Source: an uncultured Granulicatella sp. (GTDB lineage: Bacteria; Bacillota; Bacilli; Lactobacillales; Aerococcaceae). From it: a stretch of 64,000 nt of DNA. The notes under the pieces were generated by a model. It did no database searches. It was not told the DNA's origin and saw only the letters and a list, made by a program, of their open reading frames with translations. Position 1 is the first letter of the stretch, and every line of letters begins with the position of its first letter. Location: assembly GCF_938030755.1 (NCBI RefSeq), contig NZ_CALHIF010000039.1:1-64000 (forward strand), given 5' to 3'. Positions 50,882-59,614 of this stretch are shown here, one piece after another. The position numbers and the translations under genes are program-made.

Positions 50882-52291
50882 ATGACAATTGATTGGAAAA
50901 AAGAAGTAGAACTTCGTAAAGAAGATTTATTAAAAGATTTATTTACATTATTACGTATTGACAGTGTACGTGATGATTCAAAAGCGACAGAGGAAGCGCC
51001 TGTAGGTCCTGGTCCTAAAGAAGCACTAGAAGCTTTCTTAGCAATCGGTGAACGTGATGGTTTCACAACAAAACAAGTTGGTAACTTAGCAGGACATATC
51101 GAATTTGCACCAAATCCAGACTTTAAAGAAACTCTTGGAGTTTTAGGTCACGTGGACGTTGTTCCAGTTGGGACAGGCTGGGATACAGATCCGTTTGAAC
51201 CACAAATTATAAATGATCGTATTTATGCACGTGGATCAAGTGATGATAAAGGGCCAAGTATGGCAGCTTACTACGCGCTAAAAATCATTAAGGAATTAGG
51301 ATTACCAGTTTCTAGACGTGTTCGTTTCATTATCGGAACAGACGAAGAATCCGGTTGGAAATGTATGGACCGTTACTTCCAAACAGAAGAAATGCCAGAC
51401 TTTGGTTTCTCGCCAGATGCAACATTTCCAATTATTAACGGGGAAAAAGGAATTCTGTCATTACACTATGATATTCCAGGTGAAGCATCCGAAGGGGATT
51501 ACCAATTATTAAGCTTTGATGCAGGCTTACGTGAAAACATGGTTCCTCAAGATGCGCATGCGGAAATTATTGTTCCAAATGCAGAAGAATTGGTGGATCG
51601 TTTCAACAAATATTTAGCAGTAAACCCAGTAGAAGGTTCTGCTAAAGTTGTAGATGAAAAAGTAGTTCTTGATATGGTTGGTAAATCAGCACACGGATCT
51701 ACTCCAGATAAAGGAATCAATGCTGGTACACACTTAGCGAAATTCTTAAACCAATTCAACTTCAAAGGCAACGCGAAGAAATATTTAGCATTTGCTGCAG
51801 AAGTATTACATGAAGATACAGAAGGTAAAAACTTAAAAGTGGCTTATACCCATGAAGTGATGGGACCATTAACAGCTAATGCCGGAATCTTCACTTATAC
51901 TCCAGAATTAGGTGGGGTAGCTGTAGTAAACTTCCGTTATCCATTAGGGGTCACTGCGGAAGGACTTGAAATTAAGACAGAAGTAGTTGCTTCAGGATAT
52001 GGGTTCACGGTTGCTCACGGTAAAGCACAAGTCCCTCACTATGTTTCTCCAGAAGATGAGTTAGTGTCAACATTATTAGATATATATCACCGTCAAACAG
52101 GATTACCCGCACATGAACAATCCATCGGTGGTGGAACATATGGACGTATCTTCGAACGTGGTGTAGCATATGGTGCGCTATTCCCGGACTCAATCGATAC
52201 AATGCATCAAGCAAATGAATTCTTCGCTTTAGAGGATTTATTCAGATCTACAGCAATATATGCAGAAGCGATTTATGAATTAATTAAGTAA
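50882..52291 (+). CDS. pepV: Dipeptidase PepV, M20 family
   Basis: A 469-residue zinc dipeptidase. Metal motifs: GHVDVVPVGTGWDTDPF, the bridging Asp in ARGSSDDKGPS, the catalytic EE in GTDEESGWKCMD, and the final HQANEFF. ATG 50882 follows GGAG; an upstream ATG at 50849 is not preceded by a ribosome site. An extended -10 TGG-TAAGAT lies at 50833-50841. The flippase-rsuA-pepV order resembles B. subtilis ytgP-ytzG-ytjP. Confidence 0.95.
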   Translation: MTIDWKKEVELRKEDLLKDLFTLLRIDSVRDDSKATEEAPVGPGPKEALEAFLAIGERDGFTTKQVGNLAGHIEFAPNPDFKETLGVLGHVDVVPVGTGWDTDPFEPQIINDRIYARGSSDDKGPSMAAYYALKIIKELGLPVSRRVRFIIGTDEESGWKCMDRYFQTEEMPDFGFSPDATFPIINGEKGILSLHYDIPGEASEGDYQLLSFDAGLRENMVPQDAHAEIIVPNAEELVDRFNKYLAVNPVEGSAKVVDEKVVLDMVGKSAHGSTPDKGINAGTHLAKFLNQFNFKGNAKKYLAFAAEVLHEDTEGKNLKVAYTHEVMGPLTANAGIFTYTPELGGVAVVNFRYPLGVTAEGLEIKTEVVASGYGFTVAHGKAQVPHYVSPEDELVSTLLDIYHRQTGLPAHEQSIGGGTYGRIFERGVAYGALFPDSIDTMHQANEFFALEDLFRSTAIYAEAIYELIK

Positions 52292-52302
52292 AATTTTTGG
52301 GA

Positions 52303-52332
52303 AAGGTGGATGAACTTCATCCACTTTTTCTT
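52303..52332 (+). terminator. Terminator of pepV
   Basis: GTGGATGA (52306-52313) pairs with TCATCCAC (52317-52324), followed by T5 and a T-rich tail. Confidence 0.85.
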
Positions 52333-52377
52333 TTTCCATTAGAATGACAAAAAATCCCATGATTTCTTAAAAGTTCT

Positions 52378-52407
52378 TTGCTATTCATTTGTAAAACGTG
52401 CTATACT
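52378..52407 (+). promoter_or_regulatory. Promoter of ezrA
   Basis: TTGCTA (52378-52383), 18 nt, then TGC-extended TATACT (52402-52407). Confidence 0.65.
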
Positions 52408-52461
52408 ACTAATGATATTATGTGTGAAAACTGTAAATTATTCATTTTTGGAGGCTAAAGC

Positions 52462-54183
52462 ATGGGATTTATAATCTTTCTAGTGCTGATTGTAGTACTG
52501 GGTGCTGCAGTATATGGAACAGCAATCTATTTAACAAGAAAACAAAATAAAGTGATTGAGGAATTATCTGAGAAAAAAGATAAATTAATGGCAGTGCCAA
52601 TTGCGGATACTTTCTATACTTTGAAGAATCTAAATCTAACAGGTCAAACAAAGAGAACTTACGAAACATGGCAAGCGACTTGGCAAACAATCACACGTTT
52701 TAGATTTCCTGAAATTGAAGCTGCTCTAGTAAGTGCAGAACAATATATTCAAAAATTAAACTTCTTTAAGGGGAGACAAGTTACTCAACAAGCTGAGAAC
52801 TTAATAGAAGAAACAAAAGCAGAAGTTGATAAAATCTATTCAGCATTACAAAAATTATTAGATAGTGAGAAGCAAAATAGAGCGGAGTTAGATTTATTAC
52901 AAGAACGTTATGCTTCAATGAGAAAAGATTTATTAGCACATAGCTTTTCGTTTGGAGAGGCTTTAGAGACTTTAGAAAAACGTTTAGCATACTTAGAGTT
53001 AGACTTCGCAAAGTTTAATACTTTAACAAACGAAGGAGACCACTTAGAAGCTAAGGAAGTACTTGGTCGTATTGAGAAAGAGATGAAAGAATTTGAATCC
53101 ATCGTGGAACAAGTTCCTCAACTCTTAAAAGAAATTGATACTGTCTATAATGAACAAGTGGAAGATTTAAAACAAGGCTACAAGAGAATGGTTGAAGAAC
53201 ATTATCAATTCTCAAAAATTTCTATTCCTGATGAAATTGAGAGCATTGAAAAAACGATTCAAGTGGCTCGTAACCATATTGCTGCTACAGAATTAGAGGA
53301 AGCTCGTCAACAATTAGATAAAGTAGCTCGTGAAATCGACCAACTTTACGATGTGATGGAAGCAGAAATTGAAGCACGTGAATTTGTATACCGTAACAAA
53401 GCGCAAGTTGAAAAACGATTGAACCAAGTATTACAAAGCAACCGTTATGTGAATATTGAGGTTGATCGTGTATCACAAAATTATATTTTATCGAATAATG
53501 AATTTGTTCGTGTTCAAGAATTTGCTGAACAATTAGAAAAAGAACAAGAAGCTATTCAATACTACAGCAAGGCGATGAAAAATCATCAAGTACCTTACTC
53601 CGTTGTAAAAGAACATTACGAACTCGTTCTTGATAAATTAAATAGTATTGATGAAGATCAAACGGATTTAGTGAATACATTATCTGATTTACGTAGCCAA
53701 GAAAAAGCGATTCGTGATGGATTAGATGTCTTCGAATTAGACTTACGTAATATGAAACGTACGATTGAGAAGTACCACTTACCAGGTCTTCCAAAAGAAT
53801 ACTTAGAATTATTCTTTGCCACAAGCAACCGTATTGAGCAATTATGGCAAAAGATGAATCGTGTGAAGTTAGATATGAGTGAAATTAACGCCGCAAATAA
53901 CGTGATTGAAGAGGATGTTGAGAAATTAGATATCCTTACAGAGCAAATTGTGGATAACGCTCAATTAACGGAGTATATGATTCAACATGCCAACCGTTAC
54001 CGTTTATCCCATCCTGAAATCGAAACAGCAATTGGTCGTGCCCTTGACCAATTCAACCACACATTCAAATACGATGAATCATTACAAATTATTGAATCAG
54101 CGTTAGAAACTGTGGAACCAGGTGCAGGTAACCGAGTACGTCAAAACTATCAAGCAGAAAAGAATAATAGTTTATTCTTCTAA
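52462..54183 (+). CDS. ezrA: Septation ring formation regulator EzrA
   Basis: A 573-residue protein: N-terminal membrane anchor (about 2-22) and a long spectrin-like coiled-coil cytosolic domain. It binds FtsZ and cell-wall synthases and controls Z-ring placement. Length and topology are normal for the family. Ribosome site TGGAGG. Single-gene unit. Confidence 0.94.
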   Translation: MGFIIFLVLIVVLGAAVYGTAIYLTRKQNKVIEELSEKKDKLMAVPIADTFYTLKNLNLTGQTKRTYETWQATWQTITRFRFPEIEAALVSAEQYIQKLNFFKGRQVTQQAENLIEETKAEVDKIYSALQKLLDSEKQNRAELDLLQERYASMRKDLLAHSFSFGEALETLEKRLAYLELDFAKFNTLTNEGDHLEAKEVLGRIEKEMKEFESIVEQVPQLLKEIDTVYNEQVEDLKQGYKRMVEEHYQFSKISIPDEIESIEKTIQVARNHIAATELEEARQQLDKVAREIDQLYDVMEAEIEAREFVYRNKAQVEKRLNQVLQSNRYVNIEVDRVSQNYILSNNEFVRVQEFAEQLEKEQEAIQYYSKAMKNHQVPYSVVKEHYELVLDKLNSIDEDQTDLVNTLSDLRSQEKAIRDGLDVFELDLRNMKRTIEKYHLPGLPKEYLELFFATSNRIEQLWQKMNRVKLDMSEINAANNVIEEDVEKLDILTEQIVDNAQLTEYMIQHANRYRLSHPEIETAIGRALDQFNHTFKYDESLQIIESALETVEPGAGNRVRQNYQAEKNNSLFF

Positions 54184-54195
54184 TGTAAATATTCT

Positions 54196-54228
54196 AGCCA
54201 CATGAGTGAGAGCTCACGTGGCTTTTTT
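54196..54228 (+). terminator. Terminator of ezrA
   Basis: AGCCAC-A-TGAG pairs with CTCA-C-GTGGCT (54196-54206 with 54213-54223), then T6. Confidence 0.9.
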
Positions 54229-54358
54229 ATTCAATAAGGTCTTTCTTTCAATTAGTTAAACATAAGATATCGTATCATATTCAAGTTTTTCGGATAGAAA
54301 ATCTATATTTCTTTATTAGGGGTAGGTGTATACTAAGTACAGATGAAGGAGGGGTAAG

Positions 54359-55051
54359 ATGGATTTAGTATTTATGGGTAGCGTATTTTTGGCGGGGCTT
54401 TTATCGTTTTTTTCACCCTGTGTTTTACCGCTATTTCCAGTATATTTTGGAGTCTTAATGAGTGAACAAGATGGAGCGCATATTAAACTGGGTAAGTTTT
54501 CTATTTATTGGAAACCAATTATTCGGACATTGATATTCATAGCGGGAATCTCAACAGTCTTTTTCTTTCTCGGATTTGCAGCAACTATCTTAGGAAGCTT
54601 GATATACAATGCGTGGTTCAATATTTCTTTAGGAGTCATGATTGTTATTTTAGGTTTACATCAGATGGAATTCTTTCAATTTTTATTTTTACAAAAACAA
54701 AAGACTGTACAGTTTGAGATGAAGAATCAAAAGTCTTTATGGAGTAGTTACTTACTGGGGCTTAGCTTTAGTTTTGGTTGGACACCTTGTGTAGGTCCTG
54801 TACTGAGTGCGGTGTTGTCACTCATTTCAACACAACAGGCTAGTCCTTATTATGGAGTATTTTTATTATGTCTCTATATTCTTGGATTATCGATTCCGTT
54901 CTTAATACTATCGATTGCTTCAACTTTAGCATTTAAAGTCTTCAATCTTGCAAAAAAACGTTTAATGTTATTAAAAAAACTTGGTGGTTTAGTGATTGTG
55001 TTGATGGGCTTAGCTATTATTTGGGCACAGCTGCCACAAATACTTCACTAA
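54359..55051 (+). CDS. ccdA: CcdA-like membrane thiol-disulfide transporter
   Basis: A 230-residue protein with six membrane segments. The two redox cysteines are in FFSPCVLPLFPVYFG and FGWTPCVGPVLSAV. It passes electrons from cytosolic thioredoxin to extracellular thioredoxin-like proteins. Ribosome site AAGGAGGGG. It forms an operon with the following thioredoxin and msrAB, so the electrons probably go to methionine sulfoxide repair rather than cytochrome c maturation. Confidence 0.93.
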   Translation: MDLVFMGSVFLAGLLSFFSPCVLPLFPVYFGVLMSEQDGAHIKLGKFSIYWKPIIRTLIFIAGISTVFFFLGFAATILGSLIYNAWFNISLGVMIVILGLHQMEFFQFLFLQKQKTVQFEMKNQKSLWSSYLLGLSFSFGWTPCVGPVLSAVLSLISTQQASPYYGVFLLCLYILGLSIPFLILSIASTLAFKVFNLAKKRLMLLKKLGGLVIVLMGLAIIWAQLPQILH

Positions 55052-55066
55052 TGAAAAGGAGAAATC

Positions 55067-55657
55067 ATGATGAAAAGAAAATTAATGTTAGCAGTATTTA
55101 GTACATTTTTATTAGCCGCTTGTCAAAACTCACAAATGGGTATGGATAAAATGGATATGAAAACTACTACTGAAGAAATGGGAATGATGAGCGAGCAAAA
55201 GACAGAAAATAAAGATTCAATGAATGGAAAAATGGGGATGTATGAAGTGAGTGGTTATACATTTAAAACTCTAGATGGAAAAGAAGTTTCTCTTGCAGAG
55301 TATAAGGGAAAGAAAATTTATGTAAAATTTTGGGCTTCTTGGTGCCCAATCTGTTTAGCAGGACTTGCAGATATCAATCAATTAGCGGACATGCCTCCTA
55401 AAGATGCAGTCGTTCTAACCGTTGTTGCACCAGGTGTGAATCGTGAAAAGAGTTTAGAGGACTTCAAGGAATGGTTTTCAGGATTAGAGTACAAAACTCT
55501 TCCAGTTTTAGTAGATAATGACGGTCAGTTTTTAAAGAAATTAGGAATCGTTGGATACCCATCTTCAGCTTTTATTGATGCAAATGGAAAAGTAGTAAGA
55601 GTTCAACCCGGTCACGTAACGAATGAGGATATCGTGAAGACTTTAGAAACACTCTAG
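55067..55657 (+). CDS. Extracellular thioredoxin-like lipoprotein (Etrx-type) with Met-rich linker
   Basis: A 196-residue lipoprotein (lipobox LLAAC, Cys19). Residues 20-61 are a linker with ten methionines (MGMDKMDMK, MGMM, MGKMGM-like pattern). A TlpA/AhpC-type thioredoxin domain follows with active-site WCPIC (Cys93, Cys96) in KFWASWCPICLAGL. It takes electrons from CcdA and reduces MsrAB on the outer face of the membrane, as for pneumococcal Etrx1. ATG 55070 is an alternative start. Ribosome site AAAGGAG. Confidence 0.92.
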   Translation: MMKRKLMLAVFSTFLLAACQNSQMGMDKMDMKTTTEEMGMMSEQKTENKDSMNGKMGMYEVSGYTFKTLDGKEVSLAEYKGKKIYVKFWASWCPICLAGLADINQLADMPPKDAVVLTVVAPGVNREKSLEDFKEWFSGLEYKTLPVLVDNDGQFLKKLGIVGYPSSAFIDANGKVVRVQPGHVTNEDIVKTLETL

Positions 55658-55673
55658 AGGAGGGGGGAGCAGA

Positions 55674-56789
55674 ATGGATAAAAAATTAATGATTGCAGTT
55701 GTTGTATTTCTTATTTTCTTAGCGGGAGCTTTGTATTTTGGTAAAGGAAATACAGTAGTCAGTTCTTCTGAATCAGAATCTATCTCAAAAAAGGTGACGA
55801 ATCTGATTGAAAAAGAAGAAAATAAATCTGATACAAAAAAGGAGGCAACAAACGTGAAAGAAATTTATTTAGCAGGTGGATGCTTTTGGGGACTTGAGGA
55901 ATACTTTTCAAGAATCAATGGGGTCATCGATGTTGTCAGTGGTTACGCCAATGGGAATGTTGAAACAACTAATTATCAACTCATCCACAGTACAGATCAT
56001 GCAGAGACGATTCATGTGACTTATGATGCCGATAAGATCTCTCTAAGAGAATTATTGTTATACTACTTTAGAGTGATTGATCCATTTTCAGTGAATAAGC
56101 AAGGGAATGATGTTGGTCGCCAATATCGTACAGGAATTTATTATGTAGATGAAGCGGATAGTGCAATTATACAAGAAGTCATGAAAGAAAAAGAAGAACA
56201 GTTTGGAAAGAAATTAGCAGTTGAAACAGAAAAGCTACGTCATTTCGTGGTTGCTGAAGACTACCATCAAGATTACCTAAAGAAACATCCCAACGGCTAT
56301 TGTCATATCGATGTGAGAAAAGCTAATGATCCAGTGATTGATGTGAATAAGTATCCACTTCCTGATGAAGAAACATTAAAGAAAACATTGACGAAGGAAC
56401 AATATGCCGTAACTAGAGAAAACCGTACGGAATTAGCATTCTCAAATCAATATTGGAATAATCATGAAAAAGGAATTTATGTGGATGTAGCAACAGGAGA
56501 GCCACTCTTTTCTTCACGAGACAAATTTGATTCTGGATGCGGATGGCCAAGTTTCACGAAGCCAATTTCTTCAGAAGTAGTCACTTATCATGAAGATAAT
56601 AGTTTTAATATGAAACGAGTGGAGGTAAGAAGTCGTATTGCAAATTCTCATTTAGGTCATGTGTTTGATGATGGTCCAAGTGATAAAGGTGGATTACGAT
56701 TCTGTATTAATAGTGCTTCCATTAAGTTCATTCCTCTAGATGAAATGGATGCTCAAGGATATGGCTATTTGAAAAATTTTGTTGAATAA
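55674..56789 (+). CDS. msrAB: Membrane-anchored MsrA-MsrB fusion, methionine sulfoxide reductase
   Basis: A 371-residue surface enzyme: N-terminal membrane anchor (about 5-22), Ser/Lys/Glu linker, MsrA domain (about 62-220; catalytic Cys in GGCFWGLEEYF) and MsrB domain (about 235-371; GCGWPSF and catalytic Cys in LRFCINSASIKF). It repairs both S and R methionine sulfoxide in exported proteins. Zinc CxxC pairs of many MsrB proteins are absent. Ribosome site AGGAGGGGGG. Third gene of the operon. Confidence 0.95.
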   Translation: MDKKLMIAVVVFLIFLAGALYFGKGNTVVSSSESESISKKVTNLIEKEENKSDTKKEATNVKEIYLAGGCFWGLEEYFSRINGVIDVVSGYANGNVETTNYQLIHSTDHAETIHVTYDADKISLRELLLYYFRVIDPFSVNKQGNDVGRQYRTGIYYVDEADSAIIQEVMKEKEEQFGKKLAVETEKLRHFVVAEDYHQDYLKKHPNGYCHIDVRKANDPVIDVNKYPLPDEETLKKTLTKEQYAVTRENRTELAFSNQYWNNHEKGIYVDVATGEPLFSSRDKFDSGCGWPSFTKPISSEVVTYHEDNSFNMKRVEVRSRIANSHLGHVFDDGPSDKGGLRFCINSASIKFIPLDEMDAQGYGYLKNFVE

Positions 56790-56796
56790 CAATGAG

Positions 56797-56853
56797 GTGC
56801 TTTAGAAGAGAGGGATTACTGATGAAGATTTCTCTCTTTTAAAGCACTTTTTT
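56797..56853 (+). terminator. Terminator of ccdA-etrx-msrAB
   Basis: GTGCTTT (56797-56803) pairs with AAAGCAC (56841-56847), with inner AGAGAG/CTCTCT pairs, then T6. Confidence 0.8.
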
Positions 56854-56913
56854 AAGTGAAATGCACTCGAAATCATTCGATGAAAGAGTATAATAGGAGC
56901 AGGAGGGGATTTT

Positions 56914-57660
56914 ATGTATTCAATCTTGATTGTAGAAGATGAACCGGTTATTCGAAAAGGGATTGCTTCTCTTGTTGATTTTGAAAGTTTGGGGATATCA
57001 AGCGTTCTAGAGGCCGAAAATGGGAAACAGGCGATAGCAATGATTCAAGAGCATACGCCTGATATTTTGCTGACGGATATTAATATGCCAAAAATGGATG
57101 GAATTACTTTGGCTCAATTAGCAAGATCTGAATTTCCACAATTAAGAATTATCTTTTTAACAGGATATGATTATGTGGATTACTTGCTATCAGCAGTCAA
57201 ATTAGGGGTCGATGATTATATTCTAAAGCCTGTTACAAAAACAGAAATTGAATCCATGCTTATAAAAGTTGTCTCAAAATTGAATGAAGAAGAAAAACAA
57301 AGAAGACTATTAGAATTAGCCAGTAAGAATACCAGTCAATCTGAATCTATTCATTTTGAGAAATTGATTTTAGAGCAATTATCTAATCCGGAATTATCTC
57401 TAGTAGAACTGGCAAAACAATTAGGATTTAGTTCGAATTATTTAAGTATGCTTATAAAGAAGGAACTTGGTAAGTCTTTCCAAGAATATGTAACAGAGAA
57501 GCGCATTCAAATGGCGAAAAGACTTTTATTATCTACCGATATGAAAATATATGAGATAGCAGAAGCCGTAGGGATTGAAGATATGAATTATTTTTCCTAC
57601 CGATTCAAATCAATAGTGGGAGTTACTCCAAAAAAATTTAGAAACGGAGCTAATGTATGA
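56914..57660 (+). CDS. Response regulator, receiver plus AraC-type DNA-binding domain
   Basis: A 248-residue YesN-type regulator. Receiver domain 1-120 with D9, phosphoacceptor D55 (DILLTDINMPKMDG) and K in ILKPVTK. A C-terminal AraC domain with two HTHs (LSLVELAKQLGFSSNYLSML, IYEIAEAVGIEDMNYFSYRF). TATAAT at 56889-56894 is a likely -10 and AGGAGGGG the ribosome site. It overlaps the kinase gene by 4 nt. Position after msrAB matches RR09 (ZmpR) of pneumococcus, from memory. Confidence 0.93.
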   Translation: MYSILIVEDEPVIRKGIASLVDFESLGISSVLEAENGKQAIAMIQEHTPDILLTDINMPKMDGITLAQLARSEFPQLRIIFLTGYDYVDYLLSAVKLGVDDYILKPVTKTEIESMLIKVVSKLNEEEKQRRLLELASKNTSQSESIHFEKLILEQLSNPELSLVELAKQLGFSSNYLSMLIKKELGKSFQEYVTEKRIQMAKRLLLSTDMKIYEIAEAVGIEDMNYFSYRFKSIVGVTPKKFRNGANV

Positions 57661-59348
57661 GAAACAAGTCTTTAGCAACACGTTTATTTGGATATCTGAG
57701 TTTAATGCTATGTGTACTTGTAGTCATCATTGGTAGCTTCTATTGGGTTCAAAGTAGTGAACTGTTTCATAGAGAAGTGGAAGAGCATACGATTCATGAG
57801 ATAGATACGAGTGCAAAATATATTGAGCAATATGTTAGTAATTTAAAATCAACCTCAATAGCATTGGCCCAATCAAAAGAAATTCAAACCTATGCCCAAA
57901 ACGACCATGCAAACAACAAGGATGCAATTCATCAGTTGTTTGATACTATTTTAAAGAGTCATCCAGAATTTAGAGCCATCCTATTTGTGACAAAGGATGG
58001 TAGAATTTTAAAGACTGGCATGGACGAAGAGATGGTAACATCTACAAACATGATGGCGCAAGAATGGTATAAAGAAGCTATCCTAAAATCAAACACGCCT
58101 ACTATCAAATCGACGAAGAATAATAGTAATCAAGTGGTTATTTCTATTAGTCAGGAAATAAAAGGAGAAGATGGACAACATCTTGGTGTGATTCGTTTAG
58201 ATGTAGATTATCAAGAATTAGAAAAGTATGTTAAAGAACTTTCTTTAGGAACAAATGGATATGCTTTTGTCATTGAAAAAGATGGCACGATTATTTATCA
58301 TCCGGATTCTGAAGTGTTCGAGTCGGTAGAAAAACAAATGTCCGTTCAAGATATCTCCAATAGTCCGATGGATTCGATGGTCTCTGAAGATTACTTCGTT
58401 CATAAGAGTACCATTGGAAACGGTGATTGGGTCTTAGTTGGGGTAAGCTCGTTTAGTAGTTTTAAAGAGACGTCGTTCAAATTGCTTGCGATTGTGAGTG
58501 CTGTTGGGATTGTTAGTTTAATGATTTGTATGTTTGGAATTTATGCTCTGATGCGTTATCAACTGCTTCCTGTAAAACAATTAGGCCAGGTCATGAAGAA
58601 AGTTGAAGAGGGAGACACTACGATTCGAGCACAGGAGAACGGAGCGCAAGAATTCCAAGTGTTGGCTGCTAGTTTCAATCAAATGTTAGAGAAAATTGAA
58701 AAACTCATGCAGGATGAAAAAGAACAAGAAGCACTAACCAGAGTTTATGAATTAAAGGCATTAACGAGTCAAATTAATCCGCATTTTCTATATAATACTC
58801 TGGAGACTATTATTTGGATGGCTGAATTTCAAGACCATAAAAAAGTAGTAGAAATTACAAAAGCACTCTCTAATTGTTTTAGACTTTCGCTGAATGCGGG
58901 AAATGAATTAGTAACATTACAACAAGAAATAGAGCATGTACGACAATATTTATTTATTCAAAAGGAAAGATATGGCGATAAGTTAAATTATCGAATCGAT
59001 TTTTCAGAAGAAATTCCTTCGATTATGATTCCAAAAATTGTTATTCAACCTCTCGTAGAAAATGCAATCTATCATGGAATTAAAGAAATCGATAGACCAG
59101 GGCAAATTGATATTACACTTCTAAAGATTGATGAATGGATTGAAATTTGCATTGCCGATAATGGAGTAGGAATGACTGGAGAAGCCACTTCAACGAAACA
59201 ACTTGGTGGTATTGGAATCAAAAATGTTACTGAACGTTTGAAATTATTTTTTGGGGAAGCATTTACGATGACGATTGACTCAAAATCAAATGAGTATACA
59301 AAAGTCTATTTACGCATTCCGATAAAAAGGCAACAAGACTTGCAATAG
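57657..59348 (+). CDS. Sensor histidine kinase, YesM type with extracellular Cache-like domain
   Basis: A 563-residue membrane kinase: membrane segment about 10-30, extracellular dCache-like sensor about 31-275, second membrane segment about 278-300, HAMP, His_kinase domain with phosphoacceptor in LTSQINPHFLYNTLETI, and an ATPase domain (NAIYHGIKE, DNGVGMTG, GGIGIKNVTERL). It starts inside the end of the response regulator gene (ATGA). Its signal is unknown. The alaS T-box promoter begins at its stop codon. Confidence 0.94.
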   Translation: MRNKSLATRLFGYLSLMLCVLVVIIGSFYWVQSSELFHREVEEHTIHEIDTSAKYIEQYVSNLKSTSIALAQSKEIQTYAQNDHANNKDAIHQLFDTILKSHPEFRAILFVTKDGRILKTGMDEEMVTSTNMMAQEWYKEAILKSNTPTIKSTKNNSNQVVISISQEIKGEDGQHLGVIRLDVDYQELEKYVKELSLGTNGYAFVIEKDGTIIYHPDSEVFESVEKQMSVQDISNSPMDSMVSEDYFVHKSTIGNGDWVLVGVSSFSSFKETSFKLLAIVSAVGIVSLMICMFGIYALMRYQLLPVKQLGQVMKKVEEGDTTIRAQENGAQEFQVLAASFNQMLEKIEKLMQDEKEQEALTRVYELKALTSQINPHFLYNTLETIIWMAEFQDHKKVVEITKALSNCFRLSLNAGNELVTLQQEIEHVRQYLFIQKERYGDKLNYRIDFSEEIPSIMIPKIVIQPLVENAIYHGIKEIDRPGQIDITLLKIDEWIEICIADNGVGMTGEATSTKQLGGIGIKNVTERLKLFFGEAFTMTIDSKSNEYTKVYLRIPIKRQQDLQ

Positions 59349-59377
59349 TTGACAAAACAAGGCTCTTTTCGTATACT
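59349..59377 (+). promoter_or_regulatory. Promoter of the alaS T-box leader
   Basis: TTGACA (59349-59354) and TATACT (59372-59377), 17-nt spacing, starting right after the kinase stop codon. Confidence 0.88.
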
Positions 59378-59383
59378 TCTAAA

Positions 59384-59590
59384 GGTAAGCAATCGGATTG
59401 AGATTTTACATAGTAGAGAGGCTTGTCTGGTGAAAATAGCCATCAAAATCGTGCTCCCGATTGAAAATTTTGTAGAAATACAAACGTCCTTCCAGCGTTA
59501 ACGGAATTAGAGATGAATGAACAGCTGTTTCATTGTAAGCAAGGTGGTACCGCGGTAGGACGCCCTTGCAGCAATGGGGCAGTTTTTTTA
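59384..59590 (+). promoter_or_regulatory. T-box leader of alaS, alanine-responsive
   Basis: T-box AAGGTGGTACCGCGG at 59541-59555. Terminator GCCC...GGGC (59562-59565 with 59577-59580) with inner TTG/CAA and T7. The likely specifier is GCC (59439-59441) followed by A, fitting alanine. Stem I was not folded in detail. Confidence 0.92.
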
Positions 59591-59614
59591 TTTACAAAAA
59601 GAAGGAGAATGAAG

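Noticed and set aside
59513..59614. N-terminal extension of alaS
   Set aside because: The extension is encoded by the T-box and its terminator; the real start is at 59615.
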